Origin: JAMZMI01 sp039970095 | GTDB taxonomy: Bacteria > Bacteroidota > Bacteroidia > Cytophagales > Cyclobacteriaceae | Length of the DNA stretch: 64,000 nucleotides | Direction of reading: 5' to 3' | Assembly: GCA_039970095.1 (NCBI GenBank) | Contig: JBDVMP010000069.1 | Span: 1-64,000 of the forward strand | Part shown: in pieces, positions 16,465 to 25,277 of the stretch | Layout of the letters: each line of letters starts with the position of its first letter | Position numbering within the stretch: the first letter of the stretch is position 1 | The notes under the pieces: generated by a model | What the model was told of the DNA's origin: nothing | The model's database searches: none | The model's input: only the letters and a program-made list of their open reading frames with translations | Program-made: the position numbers and the translations under genes

Positions 16465-16803
16465 ATGTCAGAAGCCATAACTTGCCCAAACTGCCAATCG
16501 CCCTACGGATACCCTAGTGACAATCTCATGATGTGCCCCGAATGTGGCCATGAATGGGACCCTAATGTGGTGGAGGAAGAAGACGAAGGATTGGTAGTGA
16601 AAGATGCAAACGGTAACCAGCTACAAGATGGTGATAGCGTAGTGGTACTAAAAAACCTCCCTGTTAAAGGCTATCCACAACCCGTAAAGGCAGGAACCAA
16701 AGTCAAGAACATCAGGCTCACAGATGGCGACCACAACATAGACTGTAAAATCGATGGATTTGGAGCCATGGGACTCAAATCTGAGTTTGTAAAGAAGGCA
16801 TAA
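16465..16803 (+). CDS. PhnA/YjdM-family zinc-ribbon protein
   Basis: This 112-residue protein has an N-terminal zinc ribbon (Cys7-x2-Cys10 and Cys24-x2-Cys27). An acidic linker leads to the compact beta-barrel of the PhnA family (VVKDANGNQLQDGDSVVVLK, ending IDGFGAMGLKSEFVKKA). Homologues were named from a phosphonate operon in Escherichia coli, but phosphonate chemistry is not their established role. The length is normal. It faces the C2-like gene convergently across 30 bases. Confidence 0.9.
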   Translation: MSEAITCPNCQSPYGYPSDNLMMCPECGHEWDPNVVEEEDEGLVVKDANGNQLQDGDSVVVLKNLPVKGYPQPVKAGTKVKNIRLTDGDHNIDCKIDGFGAMGLKSEFVKKA

Positions 16804-16833
16804 AACAGAGGTTATTTAAAAACAACCTGCATT

Positions 16834-17172
16834 TTACAGAATCTCCCAAAACATCAAATAACTGGCCGTACTACCGTCTTCCAAAAGCTCCATACTGGTT
16901 GAGTATTTATCAGGTTCGCCATCGGCTTTGAATTTGAAGACACCTAGCAGGTCATTGCGGCTGACAAAATCGTAATCCCAAAGCTCAATTTCATTCCAGC
17001 CCGCAGAGGCGTCCAACTCCAGATCTATTTCCACCTTGTCTCCAGTGTCCAGACGATGGTATTTTTCACCTTCAGGCCATATTTTCTCACCATCTTTTTT
17101 GAGATACATCTCGTCTTTATCCACCTCATCAGGCGTGGTGCATTGCACAGATATCAATCGAATTTTGGGCAT
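16834..17172 (-). CDS. C2-like calcium-binding domain protein
   Basis: The ATG at 17172 gives 112 residues; a TTG 36 bases upstream is less likely. The chain reads as one beta-sandwich. Two acidic loops stand out, DEVDKDEMYLKKDG near the N-terminus and ELWDYDFVSRNDLLGVF in the middle. The second matches the W-D-x-D-x-x-x-x-D-x-x-G pattern of C2 domains that bind calcium. No signal peptide or membrane segment is seen. Function is unknown; binding of calcium or a lipid surface is a guess from the motif. Confidence 0.65.
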   Translation of the reverse strand: MPKIRLISVQCTTPDEVDKDEMYLKKDGEKIWPEGEKYHRLDTGDKVEIDLELDASAGWNEIELWDYDFVSRNDLLGVFKFKADGEPDKYSTSMELLEDGSTASYLMFWEIL

Positions 17173-17272
17173 GTCATAGCAGTTTGATTTTAATAAAGAT
17201 AAAACCAATCTAGCAGATACAGAGGATTTAAAAAAGCAGATATCATAACCTTATCTAAAACAGCTCGTTCTA

Positions 17273-17292
17273 AAGTAAGTGATTACTCACTT
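17273..17292. promoter_or_regulatory. Candidate TetR operator
   Basis: AAGTAAGTGATTACTCACTT is a 20-base dyad with eight of ten pairs matching, ending five bases before the tetR start codon. This is where an autorepressing TetR protein would bind. Confidence 0.6.
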
Positions 17293-17297
17293 TTTGA

Positions 17298-17819
17298 ATG
17301 ACTGAGAAACAAGAGAAAATATTAAAAGCCGCATTGGAGCTTTTCGCCGACAGGGGTTTTGCATCCACATCCACTAGTAAAGTGGCTCAAAAAGCAGGTG
17401 TATCTGAGGGCCTTATCTTCAAGCATTTTACCAATAAGGATGGTCTGCTCAACGCCATACTGCAGCAAGGACATGAGAAAATAGAAGGACTCTTTAAGGA
17501 ACTAAATAGTCTCGATGACCCCAAAGACGTAATCAAGAGGGTGATAGAGATACCTTTCACGATTTCTGATGAGGAAATGCCCTTCTGGAGGTTGCTATAT
17601 TCACTCAAGTGGCAGGCTGATGTCTATGACGGCACCATGTCAAACCCAATCAAATCAGTGTTGATTCCTGCTTTTGGCAAACTGGAATATAAGAACCCTG
17701 AAGCTGAAGCACAGTTGATTATGGTACTCATAGACGGGCTGGCAGTAGAAATTTTACTAAGGAAATCCGGCAATGCTCAATCGATAAAATCAAGCATTCT
17801 AAGCAAATACAATTTTTAA
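17298..17819 (+). CDS. TetR-family repressor
   Basis: This 173-residue regulator has the usual N-terminal helix-turn-helix (about 8-50; TSTSKVAQKAGVSEGLIFKH) and a helical ligand-binding C-terminal domain. It is 44 bases upstream of an SDR gene and transcribed in the same direction, so it probably controls itself and the three downstream enzymes. The ligand is unknown. Confidence 0.9.
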   Translation: MTEKQEKILKAALELFADRGFASTSTSKVAQKAGVSEGLIFKHFTNKDGLLNAILQQGHEKIEGLFKELNSLDDPKDVIKRVIEIPFTISDEEMPFWRLLYSLKWQADVYDGTMSNPIKSVLIPAFGKLEYKNPEAEAQLIMVLIDGLAVEILLRKSGNAQSIKSSILSKYNF

Positions 17820-17863
17820 CACTCAAATAAAAGGACGTTAACTCGTCACCTATATAACCCAAA

Positions 17864-18937
17864 ATGAAAGAGACAAAAATCAACAACTCTAAACCGGTAC
17901 TGGTCACAGGCGCCACAGGATATGTCGCCGGATGGCTCGTGAAAAGGCTACTCGAAGAAGGCCTAACAGTGCACGCCGCTGTAAGAAACCCCGACAATCA
18001 GGATAAACTTACTCACCTAAATGCTCTTGCTGAAAAGAGTAAAGGGAGCATCAAATACTTTAAATCCGACCTGTTGGAAGTAGGATCATACGCTGAGGCT
18101 ATGGAAGGTTGCGAATTGGTTTATCATACGGCTTCACCTTTTACTTCGGCCATCAAAGATCCGCAAAAGGATTTGATCGACCCGGCAGTAAAGGGCACCC
18201 AAAATGTACTGGAAACTGCCAGCAAAACTTCTTCGGTAAAAAGAGTTGTGGTAACCAGCAGTTGTGCTGCGATATACACTGACGCCATAGATTGCGAAAG
18301 CGCCCCAAATGGGACACTAACAGAAGAAATATGGAACACTACTGCCTCGCTTGAATATCAGCCCTACTCCTACTCCAAGACTTTAGCCGAACAAAAGGCA
18401 TGGGAGCTCGAACAAAGTCAGTCTCAATGGGATCTGGTGACCATAAATCCTTGTCTGGTAATGGGACCACCCCTGAACCCACACGAGACCACCTCGGAGA
18501 GTTTCAGCATACTCAAACAACTTGGAGATGGCTCCATGAAGATGGGCGCTCCCAAAATGGGGATGGGACTTGTAGATGTTCGTGACGTAGCAGAGGCGCA
18601 TTTCAGGGCAGGGTTTACACCAAAAGCTCAAGGCAGATACATAACTGCCGGTCACAATACAGATATTCTTGAAATGGGTACTATCCTACTGCCAAAGTTT
18701 GGAGACAGGTTTCCATTGCCGAAAAAGGCACTCCCCAAGTGGCTGGTCATGATAGTAGGGCCCATGACCAACAAATTGTTCACTAGAAAATTCATTAAAA
18801 ACAATGTGAATATTCCGTGGAAGGGAGATAACTCCAAAATCAAAAAAGAACTAGGTATGAAATTCCGACCGATGAAGGAGACCATGGAAGATTCCTTTCA
18901 GGTTTTGGTCGACGAAAAACTACTTCAACCCAAGTAA
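17864..18937 (+). CDS. Extended SDR, dihydroflavonol-reductase/epimerase-like
   Basis: This 357-residue NAD(P)-dependent enzyme has the cofactor motif VTGATGYVAGWL near residues 15-26 and the catalytic Tyr-x3-Lys in PYSYSKTLAEQKAW; Ser residues of VVVTSSCAA complete the triad. The family includes dihydroflavonol reductases and aldehyde or cinnamoyl reductases, so the likely reaction is reduction of a carbonyl in a small molecule. It is the first enzyme of the tetR operon, 19 bases from the next SDR gene. Confidence 0.85.
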   Translation: MKETKINNSKPVLVTGATGYVAGWLVKRLLEEGLTVHAAVRNPDNQDKLTHLNALAEKSKGSIKYFKSDLLEVGSYAEAMEGCELVYHTASPFTSAIKDPQKDLIDPAVKGTQNVLETASKTSSVKRVVVTSSCAAIYTDAIDCESAPNGTLTEEIWNTTASLEYQPYSYSKTLAEQKAWELEQSQSQWDLVTINPCLVMGPPLNPHETTSESFSILKQLGDGSMKMGAPKMGMGLVDVRDVAEAHFRAGFTPKAQGRYITAGHNTDILEMGTILLPKFGDRFPLPKKALPKWLVMIVGPMTNKLFTRKFIKNNVNIPWKGDNSKIKKELGMKFRPMKETMEDSFQVLVDEKLLQPK

Positions 18938-18956
18938 TTCAAACTAAAATCAAGCT

Positions 18957-19622
18957 ATGAAAGTAATAATAACAGGAGCATCAGGCATGGTAGGACGTGG
19001 CGTCCTGCTGGAGTGTCTAGACCATGCGCAAGTAGATCAGGTTCTGTCTATCGGCAGGTCTGAATTACAAATAGATCACCCAAAGCTTAAGCAAATCATT
19101 CACAAGGATTTTTCTGACTTCAGCAGTATCGAAAGTGACTTGATCGGTTATGATGCGGCATACCTATGTATGGGCATCAGCGTGACAGGCCTTACGGAAG
19201 ATGAGTACACCAAAGTTACGCATGAATACACACTGGCTTTGGCCATTGCCATTCACAAAAACAATGATAACGTGACGGTAACTTATGTTTCAGGAGAAGG
19301 AACGGATTCAACGGAAAACGGCAGACTCATGTGGGCGAGGGTGAAAGGAAAAACAGAAAATGACTTAATAAATCTGGGTTTTAAAAACGCATATATGTTC
19401 AGGCCAGGGGCGATTATTCCTTTGCGCGGCATCAAGTCCAAAACAAAACTCTATCAGTTCTTTTATGACTACTTCATGTGGTTGCTCAAACTGATGAAAA
19501 AGCTCTCCCCAAACTCCATTGTGAATACCACACAAGTCGGGTTGGCTATGATCAATGTAACACTCCATGGCTTTGAAAAGAACATTCTCAGGCCTGTAGA
19601 TATACTAAAGGCAGCTCAGTAA
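18957..19622 (+). CDS. Atypical SDR / NAD(P)-binding epimerase-like protein
   Basis: This 221-residue protein has an N-terminal Rossmann motif ITGASGMVGRGV (residues 5-16). The segment YVSGEGTDSTENGRLMWARVKGK replaces the usual Tyr-x3-Lys with a W-A-R-V-K-G-K form, as in atypical SDRs of the HTATIP2/YwnB type. It has no signal peptide and ends seven bases before the MBL-fold gene. Its substrate is unknown; it may act on the same compound as the preceding SDR. Confidence 0.8.
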   Translation: MKVIITGASGMVGRGVLLECLDHAQVDQVLSIGRSELQIDHPKLKQIIHKDFSDFSSIESDLIGYDAAYLCMGISVTGLTEDEYTKVTHEYTLALAIAIHKNNDNVTVTYVSGEGTDSTENGRLMWARVKGKTENDLINLGFKNAYMFRPGAIIPLRGIKSKTKLYQFFYDYFMWLLKLMKKLSPNSIVNTTQVGLAMINVTLHGFEKNILRPVDILKAAQ

Positions 19623-19629
19623 AACACAT

Positions 19630-20673
19630 ATGAAATCACTGCTCAAACAATTTGGCGGCAAAGCCACCAAAGAACTAGTAACTCAGTACGCTCAATCCCC
19701 TAACTGGAAAGATGGCAAGTTTGAAAATCTCGTGGAGACGACCATGAATATCAACATGCGCAACATTCCCAGCATTCTCTACAAGCAGTTTTTTGATCGG
19801 AAGGGACGAGAGCCAAAGCAGCATCTTCCGGTGCTGCCGCTGTACAAACAAACATTCGAGACGGACGACACTCACCTGATTTGGTATGGTCACTCTGTGG
19901 GGTTATTGAGAATCAATGGCAAAAACATCCTCATAGACCCTATGCTGGGGCCAGACGCTGCTCCCATAGCTCCTTTTGCCAGCAAACGCTATTCAGAAAA
20001 CACAATCCATCTCATTGATGACTTTCCTGAAATTGACCTCCTCCTGCTCACACACGATCACTATGACCACTTAGATCTGGCAAGTATGCAAAAGCTGATC
20101 CCGAAGGTGAAGCAATATTTTGTAGCGCTCGGCTCTGCCAGGCACCTGATCAAATGGGGAGTGAAACCTGAATTGATCTCTGAGTTCGACTGGTGGGATA
20201 GCCAGACATCAGGGGATATTCAAATCACTTTCACTCCAAGCCGCCACTTCTCAGGACGTGGTGCAACGGACAGAGCCAAATCACTTTGGGGTGGTTGGGC
20301 ACTGAAAACAGACAAAGAAAACATCTACTGGAGTGGCGATGGAGGATATGGCGATCATTTCAAAGAAGTGGGTGATAAACTGGGGCCGTTTGATTTTGGA
20401 GTGATGGAGTGCGGGCAGTACAACGAAAACTGGCATGCCATACATATGTATCCGGAAGAAGCAGTGCAGGCAGCAATTGATGCCGGGGTGCAAAAAGCCA
20501 TGCCGGTGCACTGGGCAGGATTTGCGCTGGCCATGCACCACTGGAAAGACCCGATAGAAAGATTTACAAAAGCTGCTGCTGATGTGGGGCTCAGTATAGC
20601 CACACCTCGACTGGGCCAACAGTTTTCTTACAAAGAATATGTGAACGCCAAATGGTGGGAAGAGTTTGAGTAA
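19630..20673 (+). CDS. MBL-fold hydrolase, NAPE-PLD/UlaG-like
   Basis: This 347-residue metallo-beta-lactamase-fold enzyme has the zinc motif HDHYDH at residues 142-147. It also has the downstream ligands expected for the family, in SRHFSGRGATDRAKSLWGGW, SGDGGYGDHF and PVHWAGFAL. The WYGHSVGLLRINGKNILIDP start and the W-G-G-W segment are typical of NAPE-PLD-like phosphodiesterases. No signal peptide is seen, so it acts in the cytosol. It ends the tetR operon and may degrade a lipid or small-molecule signal. Confidence 0.85.
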   Translation: MKSLLKQFGGKATKELVTQYAQSPNWKDGKFENLVETTMNINMRNIPSILYKQFFDRKGREPKQHLPVLPLYKQTFETDDTHLIWYGHSVGLLRINGKNILIDPMLGPDAAPIAPFASKRYSENTIHLIDDFPEIDLLLLTHDHYDHLDLASMQKLIPKVKQYFVALGSARHLIKWGVKPELISEFDWWDSQTSGDIQITFTPSRHFSGRGATDRAKSLWGGWALKTDKENIYWSGDGGYGDHFKEVGDKLGPFDFGVMECGQYNENWHAIHMYPEEAVQAAIDAGVQKAMPVHWAGFALAMHHWKDPIERFTKAAADVGLSIATPRLGQQFSYKEYVNAKWWEEFE

Positions 20674-20761
20674 GTGATATCATGATGAATTATTTTTCAA
20701 TTTTGAAGCCCTGAACTATCCAAAATAACAAACAGAAATGATATTCAGAAGCATTGGCCAA

Positions 20762-20910
20762 TGTCATGCTGAGCCTGTCGAAGTATCAGACATTAGCCAG
20801 TTAAAAGTACACACCTGGTTCGTATACGAATTGCCGCAGTGTCAATTCTTAGACCTATAAACGAAGACCCTACAACCCTTTGTTTACTCTTCCACGGGCT
20901 CAGAGTGACA
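20762..20910 (+). repeat. Inverted-repeat element, family 1 copy b
   Basis: The left arm 20762-20782 and right arm 20890-20910 match at 17 of 21 positions after inversion. It lies in the 342-base gap between the convergent MBL and TonB-receptor genes. Nothing else was recognised in that gap. Confidence 0.7.
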
Positions 20911-21015
20911 AAATCAAAGCAAGAATGTCTTCAAACATGGTAATGACTTTCATTTAGAAAAAATCTGCTACCGGATCACCTCAGAATGGAGTCTTAGCCA
21001 CAATCACAGATTCAA

Positions 21016-23583
21016 CTAAAACTCAACCACCAACATCAGGTTGGGAGCAAAACCAACAGAATAGCGCTGAACAAAGTCGGCTCGATACACCTCATCCACG
21101 AGATTTTTTTCATCAAACACATTGATCAGAGACAAACCAAGCGAAGCAGACCATGGCCGATCGGCTGTTCTGGGCAAAGTGTAGGAAGCAGATATATCCA
21201 ACGTCTCAATGCTACCATATCTATCACCTCTTCCGGCAAAAGGGTTTTCCGGCCTTGCAGGAGGACCTCCTCCATCAGGAGGCATTCCACCATTCGGAGG
21301 GGGGCGATTGGCTCCATTCCGCAAAAAAATGTTTTCTGCATAGATCACATCCAAAGATTGTGCATTCAGTCCGGACGACTTTTTCCAGGCTGCCGAAACT
21401 TTCCAGTTTCCAGCCTTGTAGGCACCTCCCACATAAGCCACATGTGGCTGCACATACTTAGACTTATAGGTCCTATTGTCTGTGGTAGTATCAAGTGTGA
21501 TTTTAGAATCGTTGTATGAATAACCCACCCAAACCGAGGCTTTATCATCAAAGCTCTTTTTGATCATAAAATCTACCCCACTCGAAATCTGATCCATGGT
21601 AAAAAAGCGATCTAAATCCTGAAGGTTCCTTTCTTCATACACCGTGATGTTGGCTGCAGTCTTTCGGTATAGTTCCGTCTCTATGATCCAGCCATTATGA
21701 TGAAGCACACCGCCAATCATTGTCTGAGAGCCTTTGATGACATTTCCCTGTGTGCCGTTGGCCAATGTCCAAAGCTCATTATCAAAACCTCCACCACTAA
21801 ATTCCAGGTTTTTTACCTGACTTAGGTACTGATAGTATATACCCGCCGAGCCTTTGAACGTGAGCCAATTGGTAGCATCAAAATTCACCAAAGCTCTTGG
21901 AGCCCATCTAAATCTTTCATCCAAAGAGAAATAAGTTCCACGCACGCCCACTTGAAAATACCATTTTTGAAACTTGAAGTAATCCAAACTCATGTAGGGC
22001 GAGAAAGCATGCGCCATGTCTTCATGCTCAAAATTGATGACGCTCGAAGAGTCACTGGCCCGTATAGACCTGAAATACACATCCTGCCACTTATAGTCCA
22101 GACCCGACTGCCACGAAACATACTGCCAATCCTTTGCCAGCTCTTGTCTTATATTAAAATCTTTGAGCCGGTTGCTAGCCAAAATAGTAGGACGCTCGGG
22201 CATGCTGATCAACCGCGAGTCATAAGAATATTTGTAGTCCGAGATGGTGGCTAAAGTAACCGACCGCCACTTATTACCCAGATTTGATTCCCACTTGGCA
22301 TTAAAGCCAAGGTTGCTGAACTGATTATCTACCTTGTTTCCGTTGAGGATCTGACCTCCCGGCAAGGTGGTATAGTACACATCCGAGTAGGTGTAAATCC
22401 CAGATAAGCTCAATATGTTTTGCTGGTTAGGTTTGAATGTCAGTTTACTGAAATAGTCTTCAAAAACCACACCTATGGTCTCAGATGCCCGACCAGTAGA
22501 GTCAATAAGTGGGGTTCCGGAGAAAACCGCTTTGGTTATGGCGTTATGTTTAGGTGAGCTTATTGACGATGGATAAGAATGTCGCACCCCCACTGACAGG
22601 CCTAGCTTCTTGTCAATCAAAGGCACTTTTCCGTAGGCCATCCCAAAAAGAGTATTGACCCCCACACCTGCACCTGGCCTGGAGTAGCCGCTTTCCTCTG
22701 ACTCAATCACAATAGCCCCACCTACCCGATCTCCCAATCGCGGGTGATAGCCCCCACGGTAAACTTCCACATTGTCAATTACCTTGGGGTTGTATGGAGA
22801 GATAGTGCCAAAGTAGTGCCCTTTGTGATATACCGGAATGTTATCAAACAGAATCAGAGTTTGGTCTGGATCGCTTCCGCGAATGAATAGATTGCCGGCT
22901 CGTCCGTCCGGATTGGTCACACCCGGAAGGGCTGTGATAGAGGCGAAAATATCTCCATCTGTCTCACCCGGCAGCAAAGGCAAATCCCCAACGTCAATTT
23001 TCACGCTTTGACTTGATGGATTGAGGTTGATACCTTTTGTGATGTATTCTTCTATCACCATCTCTGGCAACTCAGTTATTTCCGGACCGAAAGAAACGGT
23101 TAGGCGTTTTTGGTTGATCAAGTCAGCAAAAGGGACACCCTGACGCTTGAAGCCTGGCACATAAAACTGCACGCTATCTTCTGCCACGGGCTTGTAGGTA
23201 AAAGACCATTTTCCGTTTGAAAACCTGGTAGGTGATACTTCACCATTGATCAGCGCCATTACCCCAAGCTCTACCGGAATTTCACGCATATCCATGGAGT
23301 CAAGTGCGGTAATTACAAACTCCGTTTCCACCACTTTGATAACAAAATATGTATCACTCACGGGCTCCACCTCAAATGGAAGTTGTGCCTCTACCTGATC
23401 GAAAAACCGAGTGATGTCTGTGGTATCAAAACTTGACAGTATTACTGCATTGAAAACTTCAGCATCAAAGGAAAACTTGATGCTATCAGTTTGCTCATAG
23501 TGATTGAGCGCCTCAGAAAGGGAGGTTTGAGCGACGGTAATGCTTGCCCACAAAAAGGCAAGCGTCAATAAGTATGGTCTCAT
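21016..23583 (-). CDS. TonB-dependent receptor with STN-like N-terminal domain (FecA type)
   Basis: This 855-residue outer-membrane protein has a signal peptide (1-18, ending VAQ). An STN-like region (about 20-105) for contact with the anti-sigma factor follows, then a plug domain with NLFIRGSDPDQTLILFDNIP near residue 240, and a beta-barrel ending in hydrophobic-F. A Pro/Gly-rich loop near residue 770 (RPPPNGGMPPDGGGPPARP) is unusual. It sits 15 bases after the fecR gene. It probably imports a siderophore or other large nutrient, and signals to the FecR/sigma pair. The substrate is unknown. Confidence 0.9.
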   Translation of the reverse strand: MRPYLLTLAFLWASITVAQTSLSEALNHYEQTDSIKFSFDAEVFNAVILSSFDTTDITRFFDQVEAQLPFEVEPVSDTYFVIKVVETEFVITALDSMDMREIPVELGVMALINGEVSPTRFSNGKWSFTYKPVAEDSVQFYVPGFKRQGVPFADLINQKRLTVSFGPEITELPEMVIEEYITKGINLNPSSQSVKIDVGDLPLLPGETDGDIFASITALPGVTNPDGRAGNLFIRGSDPDQTLILFDNIPVYHKGHYFGTISPYNPKVIDNVEVYRGGYHPRLGDRVGGAIVIESEESGYSRPGAGVGVNTLFGMAYGKVPLIDKKLGLSVGVRHSYPSSISSPKHNAITKAVFSGTPLIDSTGRASETIGVVFEDYFSKLTFKPNQQNILSLSGIYTYSDVYYTTLPGGQILNGNKVDNQFSNLGFNAKWESNLGNKWRSVTLATISDYKYSYDSRLISMPERPTILASNRLKDFNIRQELAKDWQYVSWQSGLDYKWQDVYFRSIRASDSSSVINFEHEDMAHAFSPYMSLDYFKFQKWYFQVGVRGTYFSLDERFRWAPRALVNFDATNWLTFKGSAGIYYQYLSQVKNLEFSGGGFDNELWTLANGTQGNVIKGSQTMIGGVLHHNGWIIETELYRKTAANITVYEERNLQDLDRFFTMDQISSGVDFMIKKSFDDKASVWVGYSYNDSKITLDTTTDNRTYKSKYVQPHVAYVGGAYKAGNWKVSAAWKKSSGLNAQSLDVIYAENIFLRNGANRPPPNGGMPPDGGGPPARPENPFAGRGDRYGSIETLDISASYTLPRTADRPWSASLGLSLINVFDEKNLVDEVYRADFVQRYSVGFAPNLMLVVEF

Positions 23584-23598
23584 CCTGGCGGGGTAAGG

Positions 23599-24510
23599 TT
23601 ACTCTTTTAAACTTATGGTTTCTCCATCCAGATTATAAGTAATCCCAAATGGAACAAAAACTATTTTAAGAGCGGCGTTGAGGTCGTTGTTAGGGAAAGT
23701 ACCGGTGAACCTGCGATTTGTATTGGTTTTGCCGGTTTCAATCCTCACTTTATATTGTTTTTCCAATGTTCTGATCACCTGTACGAGTGGTGCATTCACA
23801 AATTTGCTTTCGTTTGAAAGCCAGGACGGCAACTGATCGGTAAGATTGATTTTATCTTCCCACGTGCCCTCATAGTATAAAATGCCTTCGCCTGCATTTA
23901 CAATCACAGCCTGGTCGTCATGTGCAGTGGCCCTCACTTTGCCTTCAAAGCAAGCCACATTCATACCTTCAGAAAACTCCTGTACCTCAAACACAGTACC
24001 CAGGACTTCCACATCGCCAATAGGTGTAAATACCTCAAAGGATCCTCCCTTTTCCACATCAAAAAGTGCCTTACCTGAAAGACTCAAACTTCTGCTGCCA
24101 GACTTCCAGTCTTTTGCTTCCCATGTCACTTTTGAAAATGGCGCCAGGGTGACTTTTGAGGCGCCATCCGGCAAAAGAAACTCCTTTGCTTCGGCTGTGG
24201 TCTCGTATGAGTTTTGGTCTCCCAATGTCACAAACCAAATAGTAGCAATCAGTAGAAGTGCAACTGATGCGGCTATAGACAAGTACGTAGTGAAATTGAG
24301 TTTGCGAACGGGTGTTTCCTTTTCCCCGGAAGTAACCACCTTGGAATCGAAAATCACAGGATCATTATCAGGAATCCAGCGATCAACTTCGGCAACAATT
24401 TGCTGGTATTTCAAAAAATCATCATCGCCCAAAGCGCCTCTCGCCTCCTCGTCACTAAGCTCCCGGCTCAGCCATTTGTTCAATAGTTCGTTTTCTTGAT
24501 CCTTCTCCAT
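23599..24510 (-). CDS. FecR-type anti-sigma factor
   Basis: This 303-residue protein has a cytosolic N-terminus of about 85 residues and one membrane helix (LSIAASVALLLIATIWFV). A periplasmic FecR domain follows (AEAKEFLLPDGASKVTLAPFSK, then the ALFDVEKGGSFEVFTPIGDVEVLGT motif). A C-terminal DUF4974 domain ends the chain (TGTFPNNDLNAALKIVFVPFG). It is placed between the sigma factor and receptor genes, 47 and 15 bases away, and should hold the sigma factor inactive until the receptor signals. Confidence 0.93.
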   Translation of the reverse strand: MEKDQENELLNKWLSRELSDEEARGALGDDDFLKYQQIVAEVDRWIPDNDPVIFDSKVVTSGEKETPVRKLNFTTYLSIAASVALLLIATIWFVTLGDQNSYETTAEAKEFLLPDGASKVTLAPFSKVTWEAKDWKSGSRSLSLSGKALFDVEKGGSFEVFTPIGDVEVLGTVFEVQEFSEGMNVACFEGKVRATAHDDQAVIVNAGEGILYYEGTWEDKINLTDQLPSWLSNESKFVNAPLVQVIRTLEKQYKVRIETGKTNTNRRFTGTFPNNDLNAALKIVFVPFGITYNLDGETISLKE

Positions 24511-24527
24511 ATTTCGAGGCTTTGATT

Positions 24528-24569
24528 ATGAAACGGTAGCCATAGATAAAACCCTACCTATAGTTTCAT
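24528..24569 (-). promoter_or_regulatory. Imperfect stem-loop between sigma factor and fecR genes
   Basis: ATGAAAC (24528-24534) pairs with GTTTCAT (24563-24569), and an inner GGTAG/CTACC pair adds five more bases around a bulge. It spans the end of the sigma gene and the 47-base gap. It lacks a T-tract, so it may limit translation or adjust mRNA stability rather than end transcription. Confidence 0.4.
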
Positions 24570-25082
24570 GTCTTTCAGTTCATCCAGTGTTTCTCGCAGG
24601 GTACTGAGCGAACTGGCTATGTGTTTTTCTACTGTTTTGATCGAAACATCCAGGTGCTCCGCTATCTCACGGTTCTTCATTTTGTCAATTCTGCTCAACA
24701 AAAAAACCACACGCTGCTTTTCAGGCAAACCTGAAACCGCCTCCTCCAGGCGCTCTTTGAATTCCTCCTGCCGATACACAAACTCAGGGTTATGATCCAT
24801 TTGGCTTTCGGACAAATCAGTCCGATGCTGAAATTTGAGCACTACTTTTCGGTGATCCGTTTCGTCAAGAAACAAGCGATTGGCTATGGTGAAAAGGTAA
24901 CTTTTGGCTTTATCGAAAACAACCTTACTGCAGTTGTTCCATAGTCTGATGAAAGCTTCCTGCGAAAAATCCCTGGCTTTTTCCAAATCACCGAGTTTGT
25001 AAAACAGGAAATTGCGGAGCGCAACCACGTGGGTTTCGTGCAGCTCATTAAAGACTTTTTCCTCACAGACTGATTTACTCAT
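24558..25082 (-). CDS. ECF sigma factor, FecI-like (Bacteroidota type)
   Basis: This 174-residue sigma factor has region 2 around residues 12-80 (GDLEKARDFSQEAFIRLWNN) and region 4 near residues 115-170 (LPEKQRVVFLLSRIDKMKN, then EIAEHLDVSIKTVEKH). It precedes fecR and the TonB receptor on the same strand, the usual three-gene signalling unit. A TATATTTG -7-like box at 25105-25112 lies before the start, with a TTG only 15 bases further, closer than usual. Confidence 0.93.
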   Translation of the reverse strand: MSKSVCEEKVFNELHETHVVALRNFLFYKLGDLEKARDFSQEAFIRLWNNCSKVVFDKAKSYLFTIANRLFLDETDHRKVVLKFQHRTDLSESQMDHNPEFVYRQEEFKERLEEAVSGLPEKQRVVFLLSRIDKMKNREIAEHLDVSIKTVEKHIASSLSTLRETLDELKDMKL

Positions 25083-25225
25083 GTATATTGACGATATCCA
25101 CTTTCAAATATAACAGATGGATTTTGTCAACCTTGAAAGAAGTCCATTTTTTAAGTAACCCGCTCGGCCTGTTGGGGCTAAAGCCAATTTTGAAAAAGCA
25201 CATGATATCTGCTTTTTGTTTATTC

Positions 25226-25246
25226 TTCGACGGGCTCAGAGCGACA
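25226..25246 (+). repeat. Family 1 repeat arm, copy c
   Basis: TTCGACGGGCTCAGAGCGACA matches the right arm of the family. A decayed left arm may begin near 25159. Spacer bases before it (AAGCACATGA) recur in copy d, so these are copies of a real element and not chance matches. Confidence 0.6.
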
Positions 25247-25277
25247 AAAAGCTTAACTGGCTCACAGAAAAAGAGAA

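Noticed and set aside
23882..24499. A 205-codon open frame opposite the fecR gene
   Set aside because: It is Ser/Thr-rich and lies fully inside fecR on the other strand, with no sign of expression signals.
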